Positions 1-8,091 of a DNA stretch of 62,655 bases are shown in pieces (position 1 is the stretch's first letter; every line of letters begins with the position of its first letter). The translations under genes were made by a program, and so were the position numbers. This DNA is from JBLHOS01 sp047623825 (GTDB lineage Bacteria; Pseudomonadota; Alphaproteobacteria; Rhodobacterales; Rhodobacteraceae), in NCBI GenBank assembly GCA_047623825.1, contig JBLHOS010000005.1, forward strand, positions 1-62,655, read 5' to 3'. A model generated the notes under the pieces. That model searched no databases and was not told the origin of the DNA. It was given only the letters and a program-made list of their open reading frames with translations.

Positions 1-133
1 GTCGCGGAAGTCCAGGTCCGCATCGCCGTCATGAACGGCTACACAGCCCTTGGCATCCCTGTCACAGAGGCCGTGGGATGAATCCCTCTGGGGAAAGGGG
101 AACCTCGGGTATCAGGGGCTTTGTGCAACAAAG
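1..133 (+). mobile_element. IS5-family element, right-end remnant
   Basis: Bases 1-81 read on the + strand as 26 codons plus TGA. The product ends in ALGIPVTEAVG, which resembles the carboxyl end of IS5-family transposases common in roseobacters. The sequence GGGGCTTTGTGCAACAAAG at 115-133 looks like the terminal inverted repeat of the same IS group. The rest of the element lies left of the window. Immediately beyond 133 begins a different, oppositely oriented IS5 transposase fragment, so this IS probably landed in or beside that one. The family call rests on recognised protein tail and terminus, not on a search. Confidence 0.65.
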
Positions 134-527
134 ACCTGCAAACCACGAGAGGGCGCCATCGCCAAGGAACGTGATCCCGGTGCTGTCCACTGCCCGGCAG
201 GGTTTTGCGAAACAGTGTCCCGAGAGGGACCAGCAGGTTCAGCGGGCCATCCACACGGCGAAAGGGGATCTGCACGGTCATGGTCTTTTGCCTGCGCCAC
301 AGCGTCGAGAAGTCCGGCACGGGCCAGTGCAGCCCCGCCACCATCCCGGAAGTCTGGCGCAATGGCAGCTTGAAAAGGATCTTGACCGACAGGCAGAACT
401 GGATGGCCGCATCGCAAAACACCGCAGGCCGTCCGGGTCGACCGTCACGCGGCGCGCGCCAGATCATATCCTTGTCGACCCAGATCAGCAAAGACCCCCG
501 CTCGCGCCGCAATGCGTTGTAGCTGGA
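134..527 (-). pseudogene. IS5-family transposase, N-terminal fragment, disrupted
   Basis: The minus strand encodes YNALRRERGSLLIWVDKDM and then the stretches GRPGRPAVFCDAAIQFCLSV and PVPDFSTLWRRQKTMTVQIP, typical of the N-terminal half of IS5-type DDE transposases. The protein reaches PLNLLV, is interrupted by the 41-bp hairpin element at 188-228, then resumes in another frame as DSTGITFLGDG, which carries the first catalytic Asp. Compared with the usual family sequence, about six residues seem missing between GMVAGL and HWPVPD. It is cut at its 5' end near 527 and at its 3' side near 134, where another IS end begins. Bases 528-630 hold nothing I recognise. This is a dead gene with no intact start or catalytic triad. 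Confidence 0.75.
188..228 (+). repeat. 41-bp hairpin element, copy 1 (in IS5 transposase)
   Basis: The + strand begins CACTGCCCGGCAGGG and ends TGTCCCGAGAGGG. It is inserted between the Val codon of NLLV and the GAC codon of DSTG, the first catalytic Asp of IS5 transposases (GAC lies at 185-187, directly adjoining). The net gain over the expected coding sequence is 40 nt, so the frame shifts. TCCC-GAGA-GGGA forms a hairpin with a GNRA loop. The central stem is the weakest of the four copies (two mismatches and two G-T pairs). Its flanks match copy 3 nearly base for base. Confidence 0.85.
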
Positions 528-630
528 CTAGTTCCCCGTGCGATAGCGGGCGGGAGCTGGCTTGCTCACGCAGCGTGTCTAACGGCATGGATTCAAAAAG
601 TGAATCCCGCACGTCAGAGTTCTGCAACAA

Positions 631-771
631 CGCCCAGGAACACGCAAAAGCCCTGGCGAGAAGATCGTCAAAGATATCAAACGGGCTACCCGCAAGCATT
701 ATTCGTCGCAAGAGAAGATCAGGATCGTCATGGACGGTCTGCGAGGTGAAGACAGTATTGCCGCTAGGTGA
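631..771 (+). pseudogene. IS3-family OrfA transposase, N-terminal fragment
   Basis: The frame starting at 631 reads RPGTRKSPGEKIVKDIKRAT and continues RKHYSSQEKIRIVMDGLRGE, ending DSIAAR before TGA at 769-771. This is the start of an OrfA helix-turn-helix protein of the IS3 family (usual continuation SIAELCRREGI). About 46 residues remain of a usual ~90-100. The break after DSIA marks a deletion junction. No OrfB or terminal repeat remains here. It is another layer in the IS pile-up downstream of the tRNA. Confidence 0.7.
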
Positions 772-804
772 ATTTTGTGGAGGGCTTTATGGTGGGTAGC
801 ATTA

Positions 805-821
805 ATCTTATTTAATAAGAT
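805..821. repeat. AT-rich 17-bp palindrome beside tRNA-Ser
   Basis: ATCTTATT and AATAAGAT flank a single T, giving a perfect inverted repeat 31 bases beyond the tRNA 3' end. It has no GC-rich stem or proper T tract, so it is a poor terminator for the tRNA. It may be a leftover from integration events in this scar. Confidence 0.35.
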
Positions 822-851
822 ACATAAATTACAGCATGTTGCAGTAGTTTG

Positions 852-941
852 TGGCGGAGAGACAGGGATTCGAACCCTGGAGACGGTCACCCGCCTACAC
901 ACTTTCCAGGCGTGCGCCTTCGACCACTCGGCCACCTCTCC
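852..941 (-). tRNA. tRNA-Ser (anticodon GGA)
   Basis: The minus strand runs from GGAGAGGTGGCCGAGTGG to CTCTCCGCCA, so CCA is encoded. The acceptor GGAGAGG pairs with CTCTCC. The anticodon loop contains CTGGAAA (anticodon GGA, Ser UCC/UCU). A long variable arm follows, as expected for a class II tRNA, then the T arm GGGTTCGAATCCC. Length is 90 nt with CCA. Its 3' end faces the IS remnants at 1-771, consistent with a tRNA-adjacent insertion hotspot. Confidence 0.97.
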
Positions 942-1027
942 GTGAGGACGCGAAATACATCAACCCCGTCGGCAGGTGCAAGCCACAACTGTCACCAATC
1001 TGCAATTTTCTACAACCAAGCCAAACC

Positions 1028-1747
1028 TTAGGGCGCGAGGATCACACTCATTCGGCGATTTTGCCGGCCTTTCTTCTCAATCTTGCCCAAAGTCACCGGT
1101 CCGATCTCTGAGGTGCGCGCCACATGTGTACCCCCACAGGGTTGCAAATCGATCTGACGCTCGGCGGTGCCGATGCGGACCAGACGCACCCGCCCTGCCC
1201 CCATTGGCGGCATTACCGACATGGTTTTGATCAATCCAGGATTTGCGCGCAGCTCATCATCGGTAATCCAGCTTTCGGTGATTTCGAGATCGTCTTGGAT
1301 CAGCTTGTTCAGCTCATATTCTAGGGCGTCTTTGTCATCAGGCGCCTCTGGCATATCAAAATCCAGCCTGCCCTTTTCGGCAGTGATCGCCCCACCTGTG
1401 ACTGGCAGCGGCACCACCACAGACAGCAGATGCAATGCAGTGTGGATCCGCATATGGGCAAAGCGCCGGTCCCATTGCAGGTGCTGCTCAATCTGCATGC
1501 CTACGTCGGGCAACGCCATGGGTTCTGATGGGATCAAAACAATCTCGTCACCGTCGCCCTTTACCGAGGTCGCAATCGGTAGCCGACCACCTGGCCAATG
1601 CAGCACCCCGCTGTCGCCCGGCTGACCGCCACTCCGAGCATAAAGGATAGTCGCATCCAGAACGACCCCGCCCTCATCAGTATGGCGCATGACGGTGGCA
1701 GGCGCGGTCTTGAGATAGGCGTCGTCCATAAACAAGCGGGTCGTCAT
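1028..1747 (-). CDS. AlaX-like alanyl-tRNA editing protein
   Basis: This 239-residue protein resembles the free-standing editing domain that hydrolyses mischarged Ser-tRNA(Ala) or Gly-tRNA(Ala). The zinc-site residues are visible: HTALH (His102 and His106) and CGGTH (Cys204 and His208). An N-terminal region with SGGQPGDSG matches the AlaRS C-terminal/AlaX-M fold. Its ATG overlaps the stop of the upstream mechanosensitive channel gene by one base (TAATG), so the two are translationally coupled. It is the last gene of the minus-strand run that begins at phrB. The family is confident; substrate choice is inferred. Confidence 0.88.
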   Translation of the reverse strand: MTTRLFMDDAYLKTAPATVMRHTDEGGVVLDATILYARSGGQPGDSGVLHWPGGRLPIATSVKGDGDEIVLIPSEPMALPDVGMQIEQHLQWDRRFAHMRIHTALHLLSVVVPLPVTGGAITAEKGRLDFDMPEAPDDKDALEYELNKLIQDDLEITESWITDDELRANPGLIKTMSVMPPMGAGRVRLVRIGTAERQIDLQPCGGTHVARTSEIGPVTLGKIEKKGRQNRRMSVILAP

Positions 1748-4122
1748 TAGCTGTCTCCATCCACGTCAGGATCGTCAAAGTTATTGATCGGGGTTTTGCT
1801 CGGGCCAGTATCAGCCGGAACTGTGCCGGCCATTGCACCCAAAGCCTCAGGATTGCGCAACCAAACATCGCGCTGCGCAAACGGGATCTCGATCCCTTCA
1901 GCCCCGAAACGCGCGGCAATGGCATGGTTCATATCGCTTTTGACCGTCAGCACCCAATTCACATCACGAAGGATCGCGCGGATCTCAAAATCCAGACTGT
2001 CAGCGCCAAATCCCTGAAAGATGACTGCGGGTTCAGGGCGCAGCAGAACCATTGGATGGGCTGAGGCAATCTCTTTCAGGATTGTCTCAACCCGGCGCGT
2101 ATCGGTGCCGTAGGCAACTCCAACTGGCACGATCACCCGCCCCGTGTTGTTGTTGTGGGTCATGTTGGTGACCACACCCGAGATCAGATCGGCGTTCGGC
2201 ACAATCACGTCAGAGCGGTCAAACGTCTCTAGTCGGGTTGAGCGGACAGAGATATCGCGGACATACCCCGCCATCCCGTTCACTTCGATCCAATCACCCT
2301 GCTTGATCGGGCGCTCAACCAGCAAAATAATCCCCGAGACAAAGTTCGACACGATGGTCTGCAGACCAAAACCGATACCGACCGACAATGCGCCCGCGAC
2401 GATGGCAAGTGAGCTAAGGTCAATCCCCGCCGTGGTAATAGCGATCAGAGCCGACAGAAAGATGCCGACATAGCCAGTGCCCGTCAAAACCGCGCTGTGC
2501 CCACCCGCATCAAGGCCGGTCTTAGGCAGAACCGAGGTCCGCAATGTTGCCTGAACCAGCCGCGTCGCGGTGTAGCCAATCACAAACACAATCACGAACA
2601 TTACAAAGCTGGAGGGCGAAATTTGCACGCCACCAATGGAGAACCCCGCGAGGAACTGTTGCCACAGATCGCCCAACTGTGCCGCACGCATTCCCCAGAT
2701 CAGCGCAAAAAATGGCAGCATCATGATCGCCAGCGCAAAGCCGATCAAGGTCGGGATCAGCGCGTCATTCAACCCCTCAGACTTGTTGACGATCGCCCCA
2801 TAAATATCCACGACCAGTCGCTGCAAGATGCCCAAGATCGCCATCAGCGCCAGACTGGACACCGACGGGAACAAGAAGCTGGTCCCAGCTGAGAAATAGC
2901 CAATGCCGGCCAGTGTCGGTCCTAAAAGGGCAACCGCGATGATCACTCGGCCAAGGCTGACATAGATCCGGTTCAAGATCGTGACGTCCTCGCAGCCCTC
3001 TGCCACGTTTGTTGCATGGATCATCAAGAAACGGCCCAGACGGAATAACAAAAATCCAGTCAAAACGATCAACGGAAAACTCTGAACCAGTCGGTCGCTT
3101 TCAGCAAACCCTTCGCTGTCGGCAACCGCACTCAACAGTAAACTCAGCGCAATAATCACGCCCAGACCCGACGCCGACCATCGCCCCTTTGCACGCTGTG
3201 GCGCAGTCAGGTTAAGAGGCCGCGGGGCGGTTTCGCGGATCGGAAAGACCTGATGACCCAGCCAACGTGCCAACACAATCGACAGCACTGCTGTCGGCAG
3301 AACCCCCATGACAACAGAGCCGCGCAACCCGATCATCCCGGTTGAGCTGAACGCCATTATCAGCGCCAGCCACGCCACCAAGCGCAGAGCCGAGTGAAGC
3401 AGCGACAACCCGAAGGTCATCAGTCGAGCCCGTGGCGATGTCGCCTCATGCGCAACAAGGGGGCGCATCAGCCGATCGACCCATCGACGACTCCTAGCCA
3501 GCAATACCACCCCCACCAGCGAATAGAACACCACTAGCGGCCCGTTATCACTTAGCGAGGTAAGGTGGATCTGCGACGACGATATCCGGCCAACTTCGGC
3601 GCCAAGCGCCCTAAGCCATTCGAACACAACTGTGATCGCTTCGGTCCAATTGGTCGGGTTCAGGGGCGACGGCCCCAGTTGGAACCAAGCGCCAGCCTGG
3701 CGCGCTGCAATCAACGCGTCGATCTCAGAAATAAGTCCAATCGACCGCAGTAATTCAGCATCGGCCTGACGCACTGGTACTTCAGCCTCGGCCAAACGGT
3801 TGGTCAGCCCAGTGCGCTGTTCGGCAATGACTGCGGGCTCCGTTGCCCCGTCTGGTACCACACCCAAGGCAACCAATTGGGCTCGCAGCGTCTCAATCCG
3901 CGTCGAATTGATGTTTTGCGCTTCTCGAAACTGTGTGCGCCATTCAACCAGATTTACGCGCAACTGCTCAAGCGCCGCATCTGACGCGCGCCCGGCATCG
4001 ATCACCCGTTCGGCCCGGTCGGCAATTTGTGTCCAGGCTGGATAGTCCGGCACGGTCTGAGCCACCGCCGATAGTGCAAGCGTCAAGCTAAACAGGACTA
4101 TCGCTATCAGACGACCGATCAT
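1747..4122 (-). CDS. Large MscS-family mechanosensitive channel (DUF3772 type)
   Basis: A 791-residue inner-membrane protein. It begins with a signal peptide (IAIVLFSLTLALSAVAQ), then a periplasmic, coiled-coil-like region of about 170 residues, then about ten hydrophobic segments. The MscS core is at about residues 570-700 and contains VGIGFGLQTIVSNFVSGIIL and the beta-domain VNGMAGYVRDISVRSTRLET. The acidic tail ends DDPDVDGDS. Members of this family open on membrane stretch and release solutes during hypo-osmotic shock. It starts 6 bases after the cysK stop and overlaps alaX, so it is part of the same transcript. Confidence 0.9.
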   Translation of the reverse strand: MIGRLIAIVLFSLTLALSAVAQTVPDYPAWTQIADRAERVIDAGRASDAALEQLRVNLVEWRTQFREAQNINSTRIETLRAQLVALGVVPDGATEPAVIAEQRTGLTNRLAEAEVPVRQADAELLRSIGLISEIDALIAARQAGAWFQLGPSPLNPTNWTEAITVVFEWLRALGAEVGRISSSQIHLTSLSDNGPLVVFYSLVGVVLLARSRRWVDRLMRPLVAHEATSPRARLMTFGLSLLHSALRLVAWLALIMAFSSTGMIGLRGSVVMGVLPTAVLSIVLARWLGHQVFPIRETAPRPLNLTAPQRAKGRWSASGLGVIIALSLLLSAVADSEGFAESDRLVQSFPLIVLTGFLLFRLGRFLMIHATNVAEGCEDVTILNRIYVSLGRVIIAVALLGPTLAGIGYFSAGTSFLFPSVSSLALMAILGILQRLVVDIYGAIVNKSEGLNDALIPTLIGFALAIMMLPFFALIWGMRAAQLGDLWQQFLAGFSIGGVQISPSSFVMFVIVFVIGYTATRLVQATLRTSVLPKTGLDAGGHSAVLTGTGYVGIFLSALIAITTAGIDLSSLAIVAGALSVGIGFGLQTIVSNFVSGIILLVERPIKQGDWIEVNGMAGYVRDISVRSTRLETFDRSDVIVPNADLISGVVTNMTHNNNTGRVIVPVGVAYGTDTRRVETILKEIASAHPMVLLRPEPAVIFQGFGADSLDFEIRAILRDVNWVLTVKSDMNHAIAARFGAEGIEIPFAQRDVWLRNPEALGAMAGTVPADTGPSKTPINNFDDPDVDGDS

Positions 4123-4128
4123 GCCGGG

Positions 4129-5157
4129 TTACTCGAACGCATTGGGCAGATCTTGCGGCGCGCGGTCCAGCCATTCGGGAACCGGCAGTCCCTGCTCACG
4201 CAGAAATTCCGGATTATAAAGCTTGGATTGATAGCGCGTGCCGTAATCACATAAAATCGTCACGATGGTGTGACCCGGTCCCAGATCGCCCGCCATATGC
4301 ATAGCACCTGCGATATTAATGCCTGAGGATCCGCCAAGACACAGACCTTCGTCAGCCAACAGATCAAACACGATCGGCAATGCCTCATGGTCGGGGATCC
4401 GGTAGGAGTAATCTGGTGTGAACCCTTCCAGATTGGCTGTAATCCGCCCCTGCCCAATCCCCTCAGAAATCGAGGAGCCTTCAGACTTCAGCACGCCCTC
4501 GGTGTAGAACGAATAAAGTGCGGCCCCTTCGGGATCAGCCAAACCCATCTTTACGCCTTTGGGTTGCAGGGCTTGCGCCACGCCGGCCAACGTCCCGCCA
4601 GAACCGACCGCACAGATGAAGCCATTCACCTTGCCATCGGTCTGCTCCCAAATCTCAGGACCGGTGGTTTCCACATGCGCCTGCCGGTTGGCAACGTTAT
4701 CGAACTGATTGGCCCAGATGGCACCGTTCGGCTCAGTCTTGGCCAGTTCATTGGCCAAACGCTCAGAGTAGTGGATGTAGTTGTTGGGGTTCTTATAAGG
4801 GGCGGCAGGCACCTGAACCAATTCGGCCCCAGCCAAACGCAACATATCTTTCTTTTCCTGACTCTGCGTCTCGGGGATCACGATCACGGTTTTAAAGCCA
4901 AGCGATGCGCCGACCAGCGCCAGACCGATGCCGGTGTTACCTGCAGTGCCCTCTACGATCGTGCCACCCGGTTTCAGCTCCCCTGAAGCGATTGCACTGC
5001 GAATGATATACAGCGCCGCGCGGTCTTTGACCGACTGACCGGGATTCATGAATTCAGCTTTACCCAAGATCTCACATCCAGTCTCATCACTGACCTTGTT
5101 GAGCCTGATTAAGGGCGTGTGGCCGATCGCTGCTGACAGATCCTTGTAAGTTTGCAT
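4129..5157 (-). CDS. cysK: Cysteine synthase A
   Basis: This 342-residue PLP enzyme makes cysteine from O-acetylserine and sulfide. The PLP lysine lies in NPGQSVKDRAA near residue 44. The phosphate/asparagine loop is EGTAGNTGIG and the glycine-rich loop is VGSGGTLAGVAQ. The ATG is preceded by GGAGATAAGG. The neighbours trgB and trgA upstream match the Rhodobacter tellurite-resistance locus, where cysK lies beside trgAB and cysteine supply helps withstand tellurite. A 74-bp gap separates it from trgB. Confidence 0.94.
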   Translation of the reverse strand: MQTYKDLSAAIGHTPLIRLNKVSDETGCEILGKAEFMNPGQSVKDRAALYIIRSAIASGELKPGGTIVEGTAGNTGIGLALVGASLGFKTVIVIPETQSQEKKDMLRLAGAELVQVPAAPYKNPNNYIHYSERLANELAKTEPNGAIWANQFDNVANRQAHVETTGPEIWEQTDGKVNGFICAVGSGGTLAGVAQALQPKGVKMGLADPEGAALYSFYTEGVLKSEGSSISEGIGQGRITANLEGFTPDYSYRIPDHEALPIVFDLLADEGLCLGGSSGINIAGAMHMAGDLGPGHTIVTILCDYGTRYQSKLYNPEFLREQGLPVPEWLDRAPQDLPNAFE

Positions 5158-5231
5158 CGCCTTATCTCCGAGTATTTGGTGTTACTAAAGGGATATGCGT
5201 GCCAATCCGCAAACTCAAGCGCTCGCGGTGA

Positions 5232-6347
5232 TTAGGATCGCAACCGCGCACGATTGGCCGCCAACCATTGCGCTGAGATGATCAGTGACGCGTTACACGC
5301 CTCACCGCTGGCCAATAGCTCCATCAATTGCTCAAAACTTATGATGATGCCGCGGATATCCTCTTGCTCAGTCTCAAGGCCTGCAACGCTGGCGGCCTCA
5401 TCTGGCAATTCGGCAATTCCGATATACGAATACAAGATCTGTGAGATCCCTCCGGGCGACGGATAATATTCAGCCACAAAATGCAGCGCCCCTAGAACCA
5501 GATGCGCCTCTTCGAGCGCCTCACGGCGTGCGGCGGCCTCATTTTGCTCATCGGAGTCCACGATCCCCGCGATCGGTTCCAACAGCCAAGGCTGCGGATC
5601 GTCGTGGGCGTAGGCGGCGATCCGGAACTGCTCTACCAGCAGCACCCGGTCACGCACCGGATCATAGGGTAGCACCGTCACCGCATCAGCGACCTGAAAA
5701 ACCGCACGATTGGCATGTGCAGATTGCGCGTTATTGAACCGACGGAACCGGAAATCATATTCTTCAACTGTGAAGAATTTTTCATATGGCCGGGTCAATC
5801 TTTCAATTGTCACATCTTCGCGCCGCATCGGGGCGCTGACCGCCTCAGGCCGCATTCGTTTTGAGGTGCGCAGCTGCGATTGCGCGCGTGCCCAGATGAT
5901 ACCGCGTCGCTGCGCCATCACATCCGCTGCAACGAACCCGAACCCGCGCATTACCTCTACTGAGGCTTTTAGCGTGACCTCTGCCAGATCATCGACCCAG
6001 TCCTGCAACACCCAAACAGCCCCTTTGGGCCAAACGTCTGCGGGTGGCATATAGACCATTGTCGCAACCGGGCCCGCATCTGCGTGGACCGAAACCTCAG
6101 TCAGCGCATAGTCAAACGCGGCTTCATAAAAGTCTAGCTTTGCGATATCGGCGTCCAACAGGCCAGTTACGATGATGCCAGCAGCCCTACCACCGGTTTC
6201 AACCACCAAAACCGGGAATTTCTGATTGCGAACCCAATAGACCGCATGATCGTGCAAGACGGCAGGTCGCACCTGAGCCTCGCGCCCCAAGACCAGCTGT
6301 AACAACGGCGCGTGGCACAAAGTACCATAGAAAAATAAACTATACAT
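5232..6347 (-). CDS. trgB: TrgB-like Nudix hydrolase with gamma-glutamylcyclotransferase-like N-terminus
   Basis: A 371-residue two-domain protein. Residues 1-~150 look like a gamma-glutamylcyclotransferase-type fold (FYGTLCHAPLL near the start, then VLVVETGGRAAGIIV). Residues ~175-371 are a Nudix domain of the ADP-ribose pyrophosphatase type. The Nudix box reads GIVDSDEQNEAAARREALEE; the usual Gly after EEx appears to be His (EEAHL). TrgB of Rhodobacter sphaeroides was identified by its tellurite-resistance role together with TrgA. It starts 13 bases after the trgA stop. The biochemical substrate is unknown; a nucleotide sugar or ADP-ribose is a family-based guess. Confidence 0.88.
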   Translation of the reverse strand: MYSLFFYGTLCHAPLLQLVLGREAQVRPAVLHDHAVYWVRNQKFPVLVVETGGRAAGIIVTGLLDADIAKLDFYEAAFDYALTEVSVHADAGPVATMVYMPPADVWPKGAVWVLQDWVDDLAEVTLKASVEVMRGFGFVAADVMAQRRGIIWARAQSQLRTSKRMRPEAVSAPMRREDVTIERLTRPYEKFFTVEEYDFRFRRFNNAQSAHANRAVFQVADAVTVLPYDPVRDRVLLVEQFRIAAYAHDDPQPWLLEPIAGIVDSDEQNEAAARREALEEAHLVLGALHFVAEYYPSPGGISQILYSYIGIAELPDEAASVAGLETEQEDIRGIIISFEQLMELLASGEACNASLIISAQWLAANRARLRS

Positions 6348-6359
6348 ACGGGCCCTTTG

Positions 6360-6800
6360 CTAGATCCAGTGCCGCGACGCATACTCAGTTATCAGCCCCG
6401 CAATAGCACCCCCGATTAGCAAAGTACCGGCGACAGGTACAGTTAAGACCAACCACCCAAAGTCGATGAACAAATCAATTGAGGCCATCGCAGCCTCACC
6501 CGGGCCATCATAGCGCAGACGTGTCGAGCGCTCGAACATTTCCTCCAGCGAGAAAATCACGACACCCCAAAAGGCGATCTGGACCGATGTCCGCACACCA
6601 CCACCAATGGCCACGCGCCAGCCATTACCTGCGACCCGGCCCATTACAATCCAGCCCTGCAAAACACCCAAAACCACAATCGTCGGAATAAAATAACCCA
6701 GAGCAGAGCCTTCGGGCAGACTGTTCACGACTTGAATTGCCGCGATATAGGCAACCAAGGCAAACAGAACCGCCCCCGCCAATTTTGGCCCCGTCGGCAT
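6360..6800 (-). CDS. trgA: TrgA family membrane protein
   Basis: A 146-residue protein with four hydrophobic segments (about residues 8-25, 35-53, 67-85 and 108-136) and little else. Its position directly upstream of trgB and cysK, with its size and topology, identifies it as TrgA of the tellurite-resistance locus. It lies 1 base downstream of the cfa stop and is surely cotranscribed. The mechanism is not known; I infer a role in membrane tolerance to tellurite or a related oxidant. Confidence 0.85.
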   Translation of the reverse strand: MPTGPKLAGAVLFALVAYIAAIQVVNSLPEGSALGYFIPTIVVLGVLQGWIVMGRVAGNGWRVAIGGGVRTSVQIAFWGVVIFSLEEMFERSTRLRYDGPGEAAMASIDLFIDFGWLVLTVPVAGTLLIGGAIAGLITEYASRHWI

Positions 6801-6801
6801 C

Positions 6802-8013
6802 TCAGCTGGGCCGCGTCACGGTGATCTGCGTGACGTCGCAATTGCCAAACCGAAACGTCGCCGCACAGGAGGTAAGATAAAAGTTCCACATCCGCCGAAA
6901 TCGGTCGTCAAAACCAAGGGCTGCAACCTCATCCCAACGATTATTGAACGTGTCATACCAACGCCGCAGCGTGTGACTGTAACTCTCACCAAATTCGATT
7001 GAGCCTTTTATTTGCAAACCAGACTTCCTAACTTCTTCGCGCAGCACACTGGGCGATGGTAGCATCCCGCCTGGAAAAATATACTTTTGAATGAAGTCGA
7101 CGCCGTGTTTGTAAATTTCCCACCGGCGGTCCTGCACTGTGATGATTTGCAACGTCGCGTGACAGCCCGGTTTCAGGCATTTGCGCAGCGCCTCAAAAAA
7201 GACCGGCCAATACTTTTGGCCAACCGCCTCAAACATCTCAATCGAGGCAATACCGTCATAGCAGCCCCGCTCATCGCGGTAGTCCTGCATCTTGATCTCG
7301 ACCATATCGCTGAGCCCAAGCCGTTCCATCCGCGCCACGGCATAATCATGCTGTTCTTGCGAAATCGTCAGTCCGGTGACGCGTAAGCCCCGTTGCAAGG
7401 CGGCGTATTCGGCGAACCCGCCCCAGCCACAGCCGATCTCCAGCACGTGATCGCCAGGTTTTGCACCCATCTGATCCACCATAGAGGCATATTTTTGCGT
7501 CTGCGCCAGTTCTGTCGGTTCTTGCCCGGTTTCAAATAGGGCAGAGGAATAGGTCATCGTGTCATCCAGCCACAGGCCGTAGAACTCATTGCCCAAATCA
7601 TAGTGATGGCTGATATTCTTGCGCGCCTGACGCTTGGAATTGGATTGGAGCCAGAACCGCAGCCGCTCATAGGCGCGAATTATCGGCATTCCCAGAAAGC
7701 CGTCATAGATTTCTTCATTGTCCGCATGCACCAGATCCATGAATGCCTGCAGGTCTGGTGTGCTCCACCAGCCATCAAGATAGGCTTCACAAAACCCCAA
7801 ATCTCCCTCACGGATCAACCGTCCAAAGATATCTGGATTGTGAATATCCAACTGGGCCGCTGGGCCGGGATTGCTGCCCTCAGCGCGAAAGACGCGGCCA
7901 TCAGGCAGACGCATGTCCAGTCGCCCGTGATCCATTTTCAGTGCTGTCTCAAAGACCGGCCCGAAATAGCGCGGAAGCCCTTTTTCGCCCTGGATGCTCG
8001 TCTTGAATGCCAT
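6802..8013 (-). CDS. cfa: Cyclopropane-fatty-acyl-phospholipid synthase
   Basis: A SAM-dependent enzyme that adds a methylene bridge to unsaturated acyl chains of membrane phospholipids. The SAM motif is VLEIGCGWGGFAEYAA and the lipid-methylase signature includes SIEMFEAVGQKYWPVFF. Length is 403 residues from the chosen start. I place the start at the ATG at 8013 (MAFKTSIQ) because GGGGA lies five bases upstream; an in-frame ATG also exists at 8064. It is the third stress-type gene of the run that includes phrB and trgAB. Cyclopropanation commonly rises under acid or oxidative stress. Confidence 0.92.
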   Translation of the reverse strand: MAFKTSIQGEKGLPRYFGPVFETALKMDHGRLDMRLPDGRVFRAEGSNPGPAAQLDIHNPDIFGRLIREGDLGFCEAYLDGWWSTPDLQAFMDLVHADNEEIYDGFLGMPIIRAYERLRFWLQSNSKRQARKNISHHYDLGNEFYGLWLDDTMTYSSALFETGQEPTELAQTQKYASMVDQMGAKPGDHVLEIGCGWGGFAEYAALQRGLRVTGLTISQEQHDYAVARMERLGLSDMVEIKMQDYRDERGCYDGIASIEMFEAVGQKYWPVFFEALRKCLKPGCHATLQIITVQDRRWEIYKHGVDFIQKYIFPGGMLPSPSVLREEVRKSGLQIKGSIEFGESYSHTLRRWYDTFNNRWDEVAALGFDDRFRRMWNFYLTSCAATFRFGNCDVTQITVTRPS

Positions 8014-8091
8014 TGTGTCCCCATTATCCATCGTAGTTTGGGCGAAACACTGATCTGATTTCAAGCCAAATCAGATGCGTTGCGCGCACGC

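Noticed and set aside
39..512. A 157-codon open frame on the minus strand
   Set aside because: It is a chimera of the IS5 transposase frame, the hairpin element and out-of-frame sequence beyond it, not a protein.
445..711. Minus-strand 88-codon frame near the IS pieces
   Set aside because: It crosses the junction between IS debris and unknown DNA and overlaps the IS5 and IS3 fragments; no family match.
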